Assembly (NCBI RefSeq): GCF_963678635.1
Contig: NC_087064.1
Span: forward strand, 63,419,548-63,483,547
Reading direction: 5' to 3'
Source of the DNA: Symsagittifera roscoffensis
Lineage: Eukaryota; Xenacoelomorpha; Acoela; Convolutidae
Length of the DNA stretch: 64,000 nucleotides
Below are positions 23,892 to 35,541 of this stretch, one piece after another. The notes below the pieces were generated by a model, which saw nothing but the letters and a program-made list of their open reading frames with translations, searched no databases and was not told the DNA's origin. Every line of letters begins with the position of its first letter. Positions within the stretch are counted from its first letter, which is position 1. Made by a program: the position numbers and the translations under genes.

Positions 23892-24783
23892 CAAATTATT
23901 CCAAAATGATTTTAACTCAGTTGCAAATTGGGTCAAGGATAATGGTTTAACTTTTCACCCCAGCAAAAAAGTGTTACTCACAAATGTCACAAACAGTCAG
24001 TATTTTCTTAATGATACTGCCATAACTATATCCATTTCGGTTAAACATTTGAGTGTCAATTTATGTCCAGACCTTAATTGGAACAACCATATCAATAATA
24101 AATTGGGCAAAAGCATGCGGAGCTTTTGTTATATCAAACGGACTGTTCATTTTAGCGCCCCGGTAAAGACAAAATTATCTGTGTATGTTGCCTGTGTTCA
24201 AAGTATTCTTTTGTATAACTCATTTGTCTGGAACCCAAAGGTGATTTTGCTCAAAAAATGGAAAAACTTCACAAGAAAGCTAAAAAATGGTTTCTGGGAG
24301 AGATAATTATGTGGCTGCCCTTTTGACTTTACGTATTTTACCCATTTGCTATCAAATTATTCTGAACGACCTTGTTCTTTTCAGTAAATTTCTGCAAAAC
24401 CGTTATGATTTAAATATTTTTATTAAAGTTTCTTTTTTTTTACTCACGAGCGGGTAATCGGTCTAGCGATACAACTGTGTTCGAGCTACCGAAAGTCCGC
24501 AAGATCACCACATGGGGAAGCTATTTTTATCGGACTGTGGAGAACGCAAACTATGTTTCAGGAAAGGGGATCAACTTGTTGCAGAATCCATCAACTGTGA
24601 AAAAAAGATTTAGAAACACTGTTTTTCAACAAACTGACGGATTTTAATTTGAACACTTCGTGTTCCTTTTTTTAAAAGTGTAAATGCGTGACTTATCGCG
24701 CTTAGTGCTGTTTGTACTTTTTGTTTTGTCCTTGCCCATTATCAGGGAATAAAGTCTTTTAGTAGTAGTAGTGGTAGTAGTAG
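23892..24783 (+). pseudogene. non-LTR retrotransposon 3' copy N9
   Basis: Counterpart of N5, with the same variants and the same interrupted (TAG)n tail with GTGG. A frameshift follows near 24,258. Confidence 0.85.
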
Positions 24784-25056
24784 CCCTGGTTTTAGGAGAG
24801 ACCTCGTTGTCTGGGGATACTGAGACCCAGCCTTGAGCTCACTATTTTGCATGTAATTAGATTAATCAGAGCGTTCTGATCGAAGCCGGAAACAGTAACG
24901 TTTTTTTGTCGACCCGATGTTAGAAAGACCACCAAAAGAACTGGCTTTTGCAGAGACGGTGAAAAGCATGTAGAGCTGTGTTTAGACACTAGCCAGTCGT
25001 TTTAGAACCTAGCTTATTTTTCCATCGATATGTACTTCCGAGCGAATGTTCCATAG

Positions 25057-25935
25057 TGTAACAGTCGCCTACTTTGGTCACATTTGAGGCTTAAGAAAAA
25101 TAGGCCCTATAACCATTGGCTCAAGAGTCAGGGACACTATCTCTTGTGTTTTTCTACCTCAAAAACGGTCGGAGCCAATTCAGTTCGCTTGCGACATGAG
25201 ACTAGAAGCCGTTACAGCTTAAAGGCTACTACCAAAATATCCCCCACTCTAGAAAATAAGAACGTTCCCATACTCAGGTCTCGAGCTACCCAAAATACAC
25301 AAACGCCGTTAAAAACAGGGTCGGAACAATCCGTATAGTTACTTTTAATTAGACAGTGGACCTTTGATCTATTTCAGATGGATCAACCTAAAACTCTCCT
25401 TACCTCAACATAACAATATAAAACACACTCAAGAAATTTAAATTGGTTACTCACATACCGGCACACTCTAGAATTTGATTAATTAAACTAACAAGTAACT
25501 CCAGAATAACTGGGGAATTAAGTTTGAATCGAGGAGTTTCAAATGAATAAGTTTTAGCTTGAGAAATGAGTTTTGGGGCTGGACCATTGGAAGACTTCGG
25601 TTGTCCACCTTTCCACCGAAGGTTCACTCTGGTCCAATACTGATTCGCTTTCTTCTCCACTCGCGATCACTCTGTCTTCTTTTAAGAATGAGACAGCTCT
25701 ACTCTCGTATAATCTTATATCTGGATATTGCGAATAGCAATTTCCCGTGGCTTGTTCGACTACTTTCCCGCGATTGTAGTTCGGTTCTTCTGATCTTGTT
25801 TTCTGATTTTTTCAGTTGTCGCGAGTAACTTGAGCATGACATGCTCAATTCAAATTTTTGAAAAATTCCATTTCACCTCAAAATCATGTCTTTTGCGTTG
25901 CTCAAGGTCAAACTTCCAAATATGACCGACTGGCA
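25057..25935 (-). repeat. 3' LTR of LTR element copy B (879 bp)
   Basis: TGTAACAG...GACTGGCA. Lies downstream (on the minus strand) of the long ORF3, integrase and pol sequence, so it is the 3' LTR. Length and ends agree with copy A within four bases. Confidence 0.87.
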
Positions 25936-25946
25936 CATACTCCCCG
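25936..25946 (-). promoter_or_regulatory. candidate polypurine tract
   Basis: On the element strand, CCGGGGAGTATG directly precedes the LTR. It is purine-rich and at the exact place where plus-strand synthesis starts in LTR elements. It is short, so only a candidate. Confidence 0.4.
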
Positions 25947-26377
25947 GACTCAAGACCGATGTCCTCATCGCGAGTCGCCGTCTGCCAGTGAGCCCCCAGA
26001 ATGTTGAGTTTGCAGCAGATTTAACAGTGCCATTAAACATTTACTACAGAAGTTTGCAGCAGATTTAACTTTATCTACACCCCAAAATTCACAATCATGT
26101 AAAATTGTCACATTATCGCTAAACAGCAATCAAAATCTGCAAATACATGCACCCTAAATTTCCGCTTTTCATGCTAATGATTAAAATTTCTTTTGATTTA
26201 TCCAATCAGAAAATTGTCATGCAGCATTTTGATTCATATAATAGATATGGCATATTAATAACAATATTTTGGTTCATTAAATTTTCTTTTCCGTGACCTC
26301 AGATTTCATCCGAGTTCACGCTCAAGTCCCTTTCCTTTCCCTCTCAAGACTCAAGAATCCGACACTGAGCATGCTGC

Positions 26378-28633
26378 TCACTTCGTGCTCCTCGCCCTTG
26401 AGGTGCTAGACCCTGATGCATTCGACACTGTAATCTGTCTCAGCAGCGCTTCCTCATCGTCGGAGCTGATCACGATCTCTTCCCAAGCCTTTAGTTGTTC
26501 GTAGGATTGCATGCACTCCCTCTGCTCTTGCAACCTCTTCGTCTGGTTCGGCAAACCCTTCACTTTAGATTCCCTGTTCAAGAAAAAAGAGTTATGCAAG
26601 CTCAAGCTCACGTTCTTCGCTAATTCCTCCTCCAATATTGACTCCCTCGCCTTGGTATTATCTCTAGACACCCTACCAACTCTCTTCCAACCCGTAGTGA
26701 TTGCATTGCGATGGGTCAGCAAGGGTGTCTTGAAGGCTTCCGGCCCTATCTCAGCCAGGAATTGTCGATATTTTTTCTGTTGCTTCTTCATGTGATCCTT
26801 CGTCACCGCGTTTAACCAAGACGTCAATGTCGGTCAAAACCATGGGAAAAATCTTATGCGGCTCCACACGTGCCTGAACTCCATAAGTATAGCGAATACT
26901 TTGCACGCAGTCTCAAACAACTCAAGCCTCCTGCTGTAATCAATAGCGTGTATCAATTTCGCTGCCAGTGCCCTCGACTCCCGATTTTTCGTCACGTTTT
27001 CCTCCATCCATCGCAACGCCAGCATCGAACTCACTACCAGGAAGGTGACCTTCTGTCGATGATCGGGTAACCCGAATGACCGAACTTCCTCCACGTCCCA
27101 TATCAAGCAGAGGTTCGAGTGCTCCGGATACCACACCGTCTATGCCAGACAGTGGCACTGGCTTTCCCCATGCGTGAGGTTGATACTCCTGAGGTTGCGT
27201 TCTCCTGAAGCTTCCAGCAGAGGTTGCATGCAGCTCCATCATCTTTTCTTGTGTCTCTCGAAATCACTCGTGTTCTCGCCTTCCAGACCCAAGAGTTCTT
27301 CCCCCCGGATCTCACTCAAGTTATCTCTTTGCTTCCCCGGTACAGTTCCCAGGATCTTTCTCAACAGTCTGTGCGAGTGATAGCACTTGGGTACCGAGAA
27401 GGCTTTGTCGATTAGTATCCTCTGACTGGATACCTCCACCAATGGCATGTGTAATGGATAGTGGCTTCCACACAGGTTGGCCATCACCCATACCACTAGG
27501 GACTTCGCGTTCACTGGCAAACTATAGGCTTCACTCACGGGAAACCCCATTTGTGCCTCAATACCAATATTCCACCCTCTGATGTGCTTCTGGGTTATTT
27601 GCAACGCCCCAGGCCATGACTCCACGCTCAACGCTGTCACTAAGTGGTGCTCGGACTCCAGCATCTCCAGTGATTGAAAAATGCACATCCATGAGAAGAA
27701 CCCCAGCGCCGTTGCTATATTCACCGTAGTGTTCGTGTAACACTCAGCCACTATATGTACTTCACTCTTCTCCTTCACTGTGATGTCACCAAACCAAATG
27801 GCTAGGACTTCCTTCTGGAAGGGCTGTATCCTGACACAGGATCGTCCATCGCAAGAATGCTCTCTACTTCCACACATCAGGTCTAGACAACTACCGGGTT
27901 CCATCTTCTTCGCTGATTTATCTAGCTTGCTCACTGTTTCTTCCGACTCCTTACTATGGGGTAGGATCAGTTTTCGTACCACATTCAGAGTCCCCAAGTC
28001 CTCATCCTTCATTGGTGACAGTCTCACTCGCTCCGTGACTTTTTCAATCAAACTCGCATGAAGATGTGGACACCAAGAAGGCCTCAGCAAATTCCAAACC
28101 GTCCCCAAATTCGTAATCAGCATGCCGTTTCCATTTCCCATCTTCAATTCTACCCTCTTGTTCGATCGCGGCACGCTAATTACTTCTGGTGTCTTCTCAA
28201 GTGTCAGGCCTAGCCTCGGCCTTTCCCTTTCCACTGTGTCAATTATCTTCTCTGTCCAGAACTTCAACAATTCTGTCACTTCATATTTCTTGTGGGCGTT
28301 CCCGGCCTCTGAATCCAAGAAAGGGTTGTATGCTATCCCCATTACTCCAGACACATATTGATATTCTCCCCGTTTTGTGGGTTTCGAGTAATCTTCAGCC
28401 CGGGCTAAATTACGATGCACGTCATGCCCCTCTTCGAACTTCTTGTTGTAGAACCTCCGTATTTCATCAAGTTTCCCGTGACTCTCTAGAGACTGTCTGG
28501 AGCCATCCTCCTTTTCGATTCCAGTATTCTGGTACACGTTCAGGGTGAGCGTGGAGACTCTCCTTTCCATAGTTTTACTTCCCATCGCCTTCTGATGACA
28601 CGTTTGGACGGTACTGTCGGTCATCACGGACAT
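26378..28633 (-). pseudogene. ORF3 of LTR element copy B, C-terminal quarter
   Basis: One minus frame runs from 28,633 to 26,378 with stops at 27,239 (TGA), 27,141-27,139 (TAG) and 26,836-26,834 (TGA). The part 28,633-27,239 is a clean 464-codon stretch, with hydrophobic patches (SWMCIFQSLEML) and several Cys/His residues; I do not recognise it. The end is identical in type to copy C. Comparison shows that two of the stops arose from CAG and CGA. Nothing indicates a signal peptide or a class I fusion peptide, so it is not an obvious envelope. Confidence 0.65.
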
Positions 28634-28636
28634 TAT

Positions 28637-31263
28637 TCACCTCAAGAAACAAGTGGTATTTTTTCTTCTCGCCAGACTCAAACCGGAATTATCTCTGGCG
28701 ATATGCTGTACCAGCATCTGATAAACTTCTAGATTCTTGTTGCCCAACTTCATTTTATCGTGTGAGTTCAACACCTCCAGCTCTATTCCCACCAAGCTCC
28801 ATGCAAACATCAGCTGTCCTGCCGTTCTGACGAAAGGGTTTGCCATCAATGGCAACGCTGACGAGGGTGTTCTTCATCGCCTCTTCGAAATACTCTAGCA
28901 GCAAGTTTTGCCAAGTTCGTCTCAGCTGGTTCCCCAACTCTAACTTATTAATCTCGGCTTTCTGTTGGGTAGCCCAATGACGACGCTTGCGGGACACTCC
29001 ACGATCAAGTTTCTTCAGGCAATCCTCCAGTTAGTTCATGGTCTCCAGAGCCACCCACCAAGGTCGAGCGGTATTCCTCGTCGCATTTCTCTCAAGAGGA
29101 TCGCTAGCCATGCCATTTGTTTGCCAGTGGCCTGATGTTGAATCGAGAGCCATTTTTTGCCAACGTCCACCTCCCACGTTTGTCCACTCGTCGCACCCCT
29201 TTTGGTGTGTGCCTTCTGAGGTCCGAAGTCCTCCTCTGTTGTCGAGTACGTTGAGACTTCCATTCCCTTCATCACCTCGGCCAACTTCCGTGGTGCGGAG
29301 CTGCCCTTGTAAGCCGCTGTCTTCCGTCGCGCTAGAATCATGGGAGCCGTCTCCTTCAGATTCTTTTCTGAGACTGCGTCCGCCGAGGGACTACTTAACT
29401 CTTCTGCCTCTCTTCCCCTTTTCCGAGACCCTATTCCTTTACTCGGGGGCGTCCCCACTATCATCACTGATTCAACTTCTTTATCCTGGTCCGGCCTTTC
29501 CAACTCTTGCCTCCCCCTTCTCGAGCCTTAAGAATTTTAATATCTTTATTCATATTACTAGTCCTATTCTTATCATACTTTTCAACCTTACTCATTTTAT
29601 CATCAGTTTTTTTGCTTAGAGTAGAGCTGTCTGTACATGCGTCATCTTTGGTCTTCTGTTCCGTTTCCCTCAGCTTGATCATCTTCCCTAGTAGCTTCTT
29701 TCTCGTTTTTTATCCAGTCCGGTACCCATCAAGACATGTTCCCCGAACTTCACCACCGTGTTCCACAACTCTTCTTTGAAGTCCTCCAGCGTAGTCTCGC
29801 TCTTCTTTCTCTGGTCGAATTCGCTCAGGAAATCTCGTCATGCCTTTTCATCCAGTGTGTTCAGGATCATCCATTTATTGCCTTCAAAAGCGTTCCTCTT
29901 GCTTTCTTCGGTGCTCAAAAGCTTCATCACCTTGTTAGAAGTCTCACTAGTCAAAGGCAATTCCAGATATTTGCGAGGGGATCCCAGAGGTGGGGTGGCC
30001 GTGTTCGCCCAGTCGTCTCCACTCAAGTCCTGCAGCAGCTCCTGCGTGGTGAAATCCCTTTCAGCTGAGTCCTGCTTTGGTGTATTTCCCACCTCCATTT
30101 CTTCTCCCGCTTCACTGAGGGTCTCATCCATACTCTCCCCTTCCTCTGACTCAGCTTGTTCTTTCTCTAGTGCATCTCTAAACCTGTTCTCTACGGGGTT
30201 GCTTCTTTTTTCTCTAGGAGTGCCCACCGATAAGGGTGAGGGTGTTGCCGGGTCCAGCTTTTTGTATTCAGTGAGGGCTACAGATAAGGGACCTGCTGCA
30301 TCTAGCTTCAGCTCTAGCTCCTTCAATCCGTAGGGCGCTCGGTATTTCCTCGTGGCGAGCCTCATTTCATCTTTTAGAGCAATGTGTTCCTCCTCCACGA
30401 TCATTCTTCCATCATCCCAAATCGGCAGCTTGTTCTCCAGCTTAGCCTCCTCGAGCGTCCTCAAGATTTCCTGAACCTCGATTTTCGGGGGCATTGAGCC
30501 TCTCATCTTTTTTGTCTGTGTCGTCCATGAGTTTATCTTGATGTCACACGTGTGGAAATAAACTGCGGCTGAGTATCCAATAAGTAAGGGATCCCAACCG
30601 TCCGTAAACTCCTTTTAGTGTTTCTCCACAGTGGCTCTTGCGTGTAGGGACGGGACCACCAGCGGGCTATTCATCCCCAGGGTCATTCTTCTGACCATTG
30701 GGAATTCAGGGACGGTGGTGGGCAAAACTTCTCGCTCAATTATCATTTCCAACTCCTTTTTTCACCAGTTCAAAACTCCCTTTTCGCGCCGGGGTTCTCA
30801 AGGTTTCTTCCTTGTCCGCTGCTAGGGGATTCAAGTTACAGAACTTGGGGTAGGTCTCAATGGGACCCTCACGTCCCCCCATTCTGCACTTCAGTTGTCC
30901 TCGGAAGTTGAACACCATCAACTCTGGGTCCTTAACTTTCCCGAAGAGTATCGTGTCGCTCATCCGCGCCCTCAGCTCTTCTTGCCTGCACCAGTTCAGC
31001 GCCGTCCCATCTGGAGCACTTATCAAGCTCACGTGCACCACTGAATTCCGGTATGCCGCCACGAGCGGATCAGAAAAGGCGTATGTTACCGCCGGCCCAT
31101 AGATGCAGGTCACGACTTCTCCAAGCCCCCTAATCATCCCTAATGGGTCAGATCTCATGGCCAAACACAGATCAGTCAAGAGAGGTATGCCTCCATTCGC
31201 CTCCTTCAATTCTTCTCTCGTCTTAGGATTCCTCTCTTCGCCCGTCAGGTATCGTTTTTGCAT
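28637..31263 (-). pseudogene. ORF3 of LTR element copy B, middle part, several frameshifts
   Basis: The coding-like track passes through at least four open stretches: 31,263-30,736; about 30,740-29,710 with stops near 30,617 and 29,838; 29,690-29,464; and 29,503-29,036. The frames differ, with shifts near 30,737, 29,700 and 29,480. 28,997-28,637 is less clear. Features seen: VVTCIYGPAVTYAFSDP and ISAPDGTALNW in the first stretch, then a long acidic, low-complexity region (SEEGESMDETLSEAGEE) and a Lys-rich basic region. The smooth hand-over between stretches suggests one original reading frame. Confidence 0.55.
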
Positions 31264-32913
31264 TAAGAGATACTACACCAGCAACGTCTTCAGCCCGGCA
31301 TCACACTTGTATGAATAAGTTTCCGCGGATCAGAGTACTAGTGTTAAGTATCCATCAATTCGGAGCGTTTCCACACCCCTACTGAACATGTAGGCCGGGC
31401 CCATGTTGAACAGATACCTGGGGTAGACCAACGACAGGGCCAGTCAGAGGTTAATGGGCATATTCAGTAATTCCTGCAGGAAAGCATCGAAGATGGCATC
31501 CCCCGCATAGAACACTCTGCCCATGTACCTCTTCTCCCAACAAGGGCTTAAGAATCTCAAGATCTCTTGGTTCTTTCTAGTCTTTAGCTCGGCCTTCGCG
31601 TTCTACCTCCAGAATCCTCCAATGGTGACTTCATTTGCCGCTGTGACAAATCTTCCCACCGTCATATACCTGCTTTCTGCTACTTCTAGCTGTCCCTCAA
31701 GAAACTCTCATATTTGTTTGATGAGAGGTGGAGCACTCTCCCGCGTCTTATCCGTGGCATTCTCAAGCCTTGGGGTCAGAAACGGCCACCTGCCTCTCTC
31801 TTGCGTTAAACGGTACCCCATCGATTCCAACTGTTTTTCGGGGGCAGCCACATTTTTCCTTTCGTTACTCGGTCCCCTCGCCTTGCTGGTGGAACTCGTT
31901 ATCGTCATATCCATGCTCCGAAACCACAGGCTGGCTGTTAAGTGGCATATTATCGGGTGATTTTCCCTTATCTCCGGACTGAATTTTAGTTGCTGAGCGA
32001 GATTCGGCACTTGAAGACAGAGGACCTCATCCAGCACAATCAGAATATCCGCCAATTCGTAGAATCCTCTTGAAGCATGAGACACATCTGCCCATGCCGC
32101 TGCCAACTCCGACTTAAGAAGTCTCAAGTTTATTGGCTCCAGCTCGCGATTGGGAGCTGCCATAAGTATCCGCCACGCGTTCCATCCCGCTATCAAGATC
32201 AACATTGCATACACAAACTGCAAGGCAGGCGGCATACTCGCGTAGCCCGAGGATGTCGTAAATGCCACTCTTGTCTTGGATACAAATCGAGAAACCACAG
32301 ACTCCGACACCTCGTTCATTGCGGCGAACATCGTCTGGATTGCTTCCCAGATTTTCTTGGGTGTTGGTGCCTCAGCTTTCAGGTGCTCCAGAAGCCCTGC
32401 CACATGCAGGTGGTCGTTCATTCCCGCAAATAGCAGCAGTTCCGGCTCGCAAGGCGTCTCCGACTTGATCGACACCACCAGGGTCAGCATCTGATTCAGC
32501 TCCGCACCAGGCAGCAGATACACTAAGGTCTCTGGCCAGAATAACTTCGGGGACGTCCCCTCAAAATCCGAACCCGCCACGATGATCACCCTCGCTGCTC
32601 TTGGATCCGATCAATCATACACTGCCAACGTCTTGACCAACTGTGAGCTTCCACAGGGTTTACCATATCTTGGGTCCTCGGCCACCTTTGAACCCTCATA
32701 CGCGGCATCTAGGAGCCCCATGTGTTTCGGCTCAAGCAGCTTCTCCACCACTCTCAATTGTGCGGGAGTTGTTACCCTGATTCTGGCTATACTCGTTCGA
32801 TGCTTGGGAGGTTCCACTATGAGTCCTGGACTCCCCAATTGCTTGAGCGGTCTATAGTTGACTGGTCCCATTATCGACTTCAGCGGGATCCCAGTCAAGT
32901 CTGCTGTCTCCAC
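31264..32913 (-). pseudogene. ORF3 of LTR element copy B, GxND (SGNH-like) module
   Basis: A single frame shared with 33,741-33,019, interrupted by stops including 32,611 and 31,708 and by about five more between 31,700 and 31,264. The conserved-looking core contains VIIVAGSDFEGTSPKLF, then LLLFAGMNDHLHVAGLLEHL, where GMND (codons at 32,413-32,424) has the form of SGNH-hydrolase block III (GxND). A hydrophobic segment LQFVYAMLILIAGWNAWRIL and LELAAAWADVSH-like helices follow. The fold is inferred from motif shape only; no catalytic triad is established. Confidence 0.5.
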
Positions 32914-33018
32914 TGTCCTTGCTCTTGAGAAATGCGCCTAGTGGGCCTTCAACCAGTCCACGCAGTGGTGTCTACTCAAGTCCTCGTGCGAGACGTTTTT
33001 GAGTCCCAGGACTTCTGC

Positions 33019-35072
33019 CTACTCCTGCCTGCATTCCAACTCCTCCAGATCCAACTCTTTCACCCTCTCTAGATATCGTGTCTTGCTGGTCTCTGCCGGT
33101 CTCCCCGCCTTCTTATTGTCCACCACAACCACTGAAGACACCACCGAACTTTGAGGCGTGGATGACTCAGCCTCCTCTGCTTCCATCGGTGTGGATCGCA
33201 GTTGTCTGGTCCGGCTGCTCTTTGAGCTATCTCTCGAGTCGATTCTCGCTCCCAGACGGCCAGATAGGGGCCTAGTGGCAAAGAAAGAAGGGACGTATCG
33301 GGGTGGACCAAAGGTGAACTGGGCTGTTTCCAGCAAGTCTGACTCTAGAATGTTTATGTGCCCCTGGAAGACATCATTCAGTCACTCCGTGCCCCTGGGC
33401 CTATCGAAATGGATGCCATCCGAGGATGCATCATCCGGAAGGGAGCGTTCCATCATATCGGCCACGTCCAAGAATCTCACTGGGAGCACGCTCTTTTGCT
33501 GAATCTGTCTGATTACGTCGTATATATTGCGCACTTTCTCATTCATCTCTCTCGCGTGTTGGTCGGCCTTCATGTTGTACGGAACAGTGCAAATGGTGAG
33601 TATCGCGAGATCTAGATAAATCCTCAGTTCCTCAAGAATGCAACTCATCTTCTCGTGCAGCCTCACCGTGTACATCTTCACTATGTCTAACATCTCCAGA
33701 GATGCCAACATCTGCAGCGTCGCAGCTCCAGAAAACTCCAACTTGCCAATGTGACTGGATTCGAGTCAGCACTCGTATCAGGCTGTCCCCTATAATCAAG
33801 TGGACCGCACCCTCTGGTATTCTTGGCTGTGTGATGTACTCAGCCCAAGCCGCGTCATGGAAGCAATCCCTCCTCGCCCGTTGTGCCATTGTCCAGTCCA
33901 TGCGGTTGTGCCTGTGATATGCACCATCCGTGTTCTTCTTATAGCTCGCAATTAGTACATTCCTGACTGGATGGTTTCTCCAGGTGGGAGGTCGCTCTTC
34001 TCGTGCTGAATCGTCACAAGTCCTCGACTGCAACCTATTATGTAGCTCCTCGAGACGCAATGAACTCGTGCCGATTTGGCTACTGCTTGGATTTGAACTG
34101 GGAGTGTATCCCGGGAGCGTGACCTCCATCAATAGCCCTATTGGTTGCGTATCTAGACCGCGCACGGATTGCACCGGCTCAGGTGGTATCCACACTTCTA
34201 GCCCCTCGTTCATGTGCTCCTGGGCTACTCGGTCTAAATTAAATTGACCACTAGACCCGGGAACCTCATCCACCTCCATTCGCGACTCTGGTCTCGATCC
34301 TGTGGCAGCTGGTTCCGTCGTCCTCGTCTTCTTTTCATTCTGCCTCGCGAACTCTCGTTGCCTCCTCTGAATCTTTTCCATCTCTGATTTTATCTGCTCC
34401 AGTTCGTCTAGTTCTCGCGCACCTTCTGTTCCTGCTGGTACTCCGCCCTGATGATGTTCGGATCTCCCCTTGCCTGATCCCCCTCGAGGATCGCTTGATC
34501 TCTCTCTCCAGGTTTGCCTGGTTCCTCTCAAATTTTGCACCATCCCTATCAAGGTTCGATTTGTCTCGCTCCCTCTGGGCCCTTTCTAGTTCCTTCTTCA
34601 AATTACTGAGGTCCGGGTACGCTTCCTCTGTCTGCTGAGACCGTATCATAGACAATGGCCTGCTCGTGGATTGGGCTGCGAATCCCACTGGTGGTCTGGT
34701 GGGGAGTTGGAACTCTCCCGCACCATATTCTGTGTTATTACTCAAATCGGGATTTCTTGCCAAGTCGAATCCCCTCACGCCTCCATCCACGTTCCAGGAT
34801 AGCCATCTGGTCTGTTCTTGATTGGATATCCCCTCTGAGGTGTAGCCAACCGTCAACACGGCTTCTGTCGCTGATTCTCTACATTCACACTGCGCCTCTA
34901 ACTGTAGGATAGCGTTCAACATCACGGCCAACCTCTCATCGACTTGGGTGTAGTCGAGATTCCTCAAGCGCTTGGATAATTCGTCGAGGGTAGGCCTTCT
35001 TAGCGCTGCTGGCATAGATTTCCAGAAGCGATCCACCATCGTCACTATCTTTAGATGATTCTCACGTGTCAA
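33019..35072 (-). pseudogene. ORF3 of LTR element copy B, N-terminal region with GDSL...DxxH domain
   Basis: Open from a TAA near 35,100; the first ATG is 11 codons into the 35,072 stretch (MVDRFWKSMP). Residues to about 250 are helical and strongly charged (coiled-coil-like KELERAQRERDK). A frameshift occurs near 34,540. Then comes VHLIIGDSLIRVL (GDSL codons 33,779-33,790), a frameshift near 33,745, FSGAATLQML, LTICTVPYN and SDGIHFDRPRG (D 33,418-33,420; H 33,409-33,411). GDS plus a C-terminal D-x-x-H is the SGNH/GDSL esterase pattern. A GxN block is not visible between them. A TGA at 33,382 and a TAG at 33,019 interrupt the same frame. Confidence 0.6.
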
Positions 35073-35541
35073 CCAACTCGAGAAATACCTTACCAGTTAG
35101 ACTCAATAAATACCTTACCAATCGGTGCTTGAGAATTGCTTCCCTCTGACACTGCTAATAAAGAACCTGCTCAAGATATCCTTCTCTCTTCAAATGAGTG
35201 TGGCCTGGTCGTCAATTCAATTTTGCAGATCACTCAGAAAATAAAACCCATTTTTTAGACCAAGATGTTCTGTCCCTAACCTAAGCCCCTCCCCATTCTT
35301 GTGTTTTTAAAACGTTATCCCACCAATTATTTGCTAAAATTTTTCAGTTAGTGATTTTAAGAGAATGCAGATTCATTTCATGTTTTAGCGCCCTTAACTC
35401 TCTGAGATTTAACTGTCATGCCAATTACATTAAAATCCGTCTACCTGCTTCGCGCCCCCTTGTACCTAACTCGTGCCCCCCTTTAACCTAACTCGAGACT
35501 CCTTTGCCTCCTAACTCAAAGCCTCCATGTCCGCCCAAAGC
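35073..35541 (-). other. non-coding gap between pol and ORF3 in copy B
   Basis: About 470 bases with stops in all frames and pyrimidine-rich tracts (cgccccct, ccccccttt). It separates the post-integrase ORF from ORF3. A GTAAGG on the element strand near 35,090 might be a splice signal, but I cannot support this further. Confidence 0.4.

Noticed and set aside
29038-30333. Plus-strand ORFs across 27-34 kb
   Set aside because: Ser/Pro/Leu-rich shadows of the minus-strand ORF3.
26378-35072. ORF3 as a retroviral envelope
   Set aside because: No signal peptide, furin-like site, fusion peptide or C-terminal membrane anchor could be seen, and the length is several times that of an envelope.
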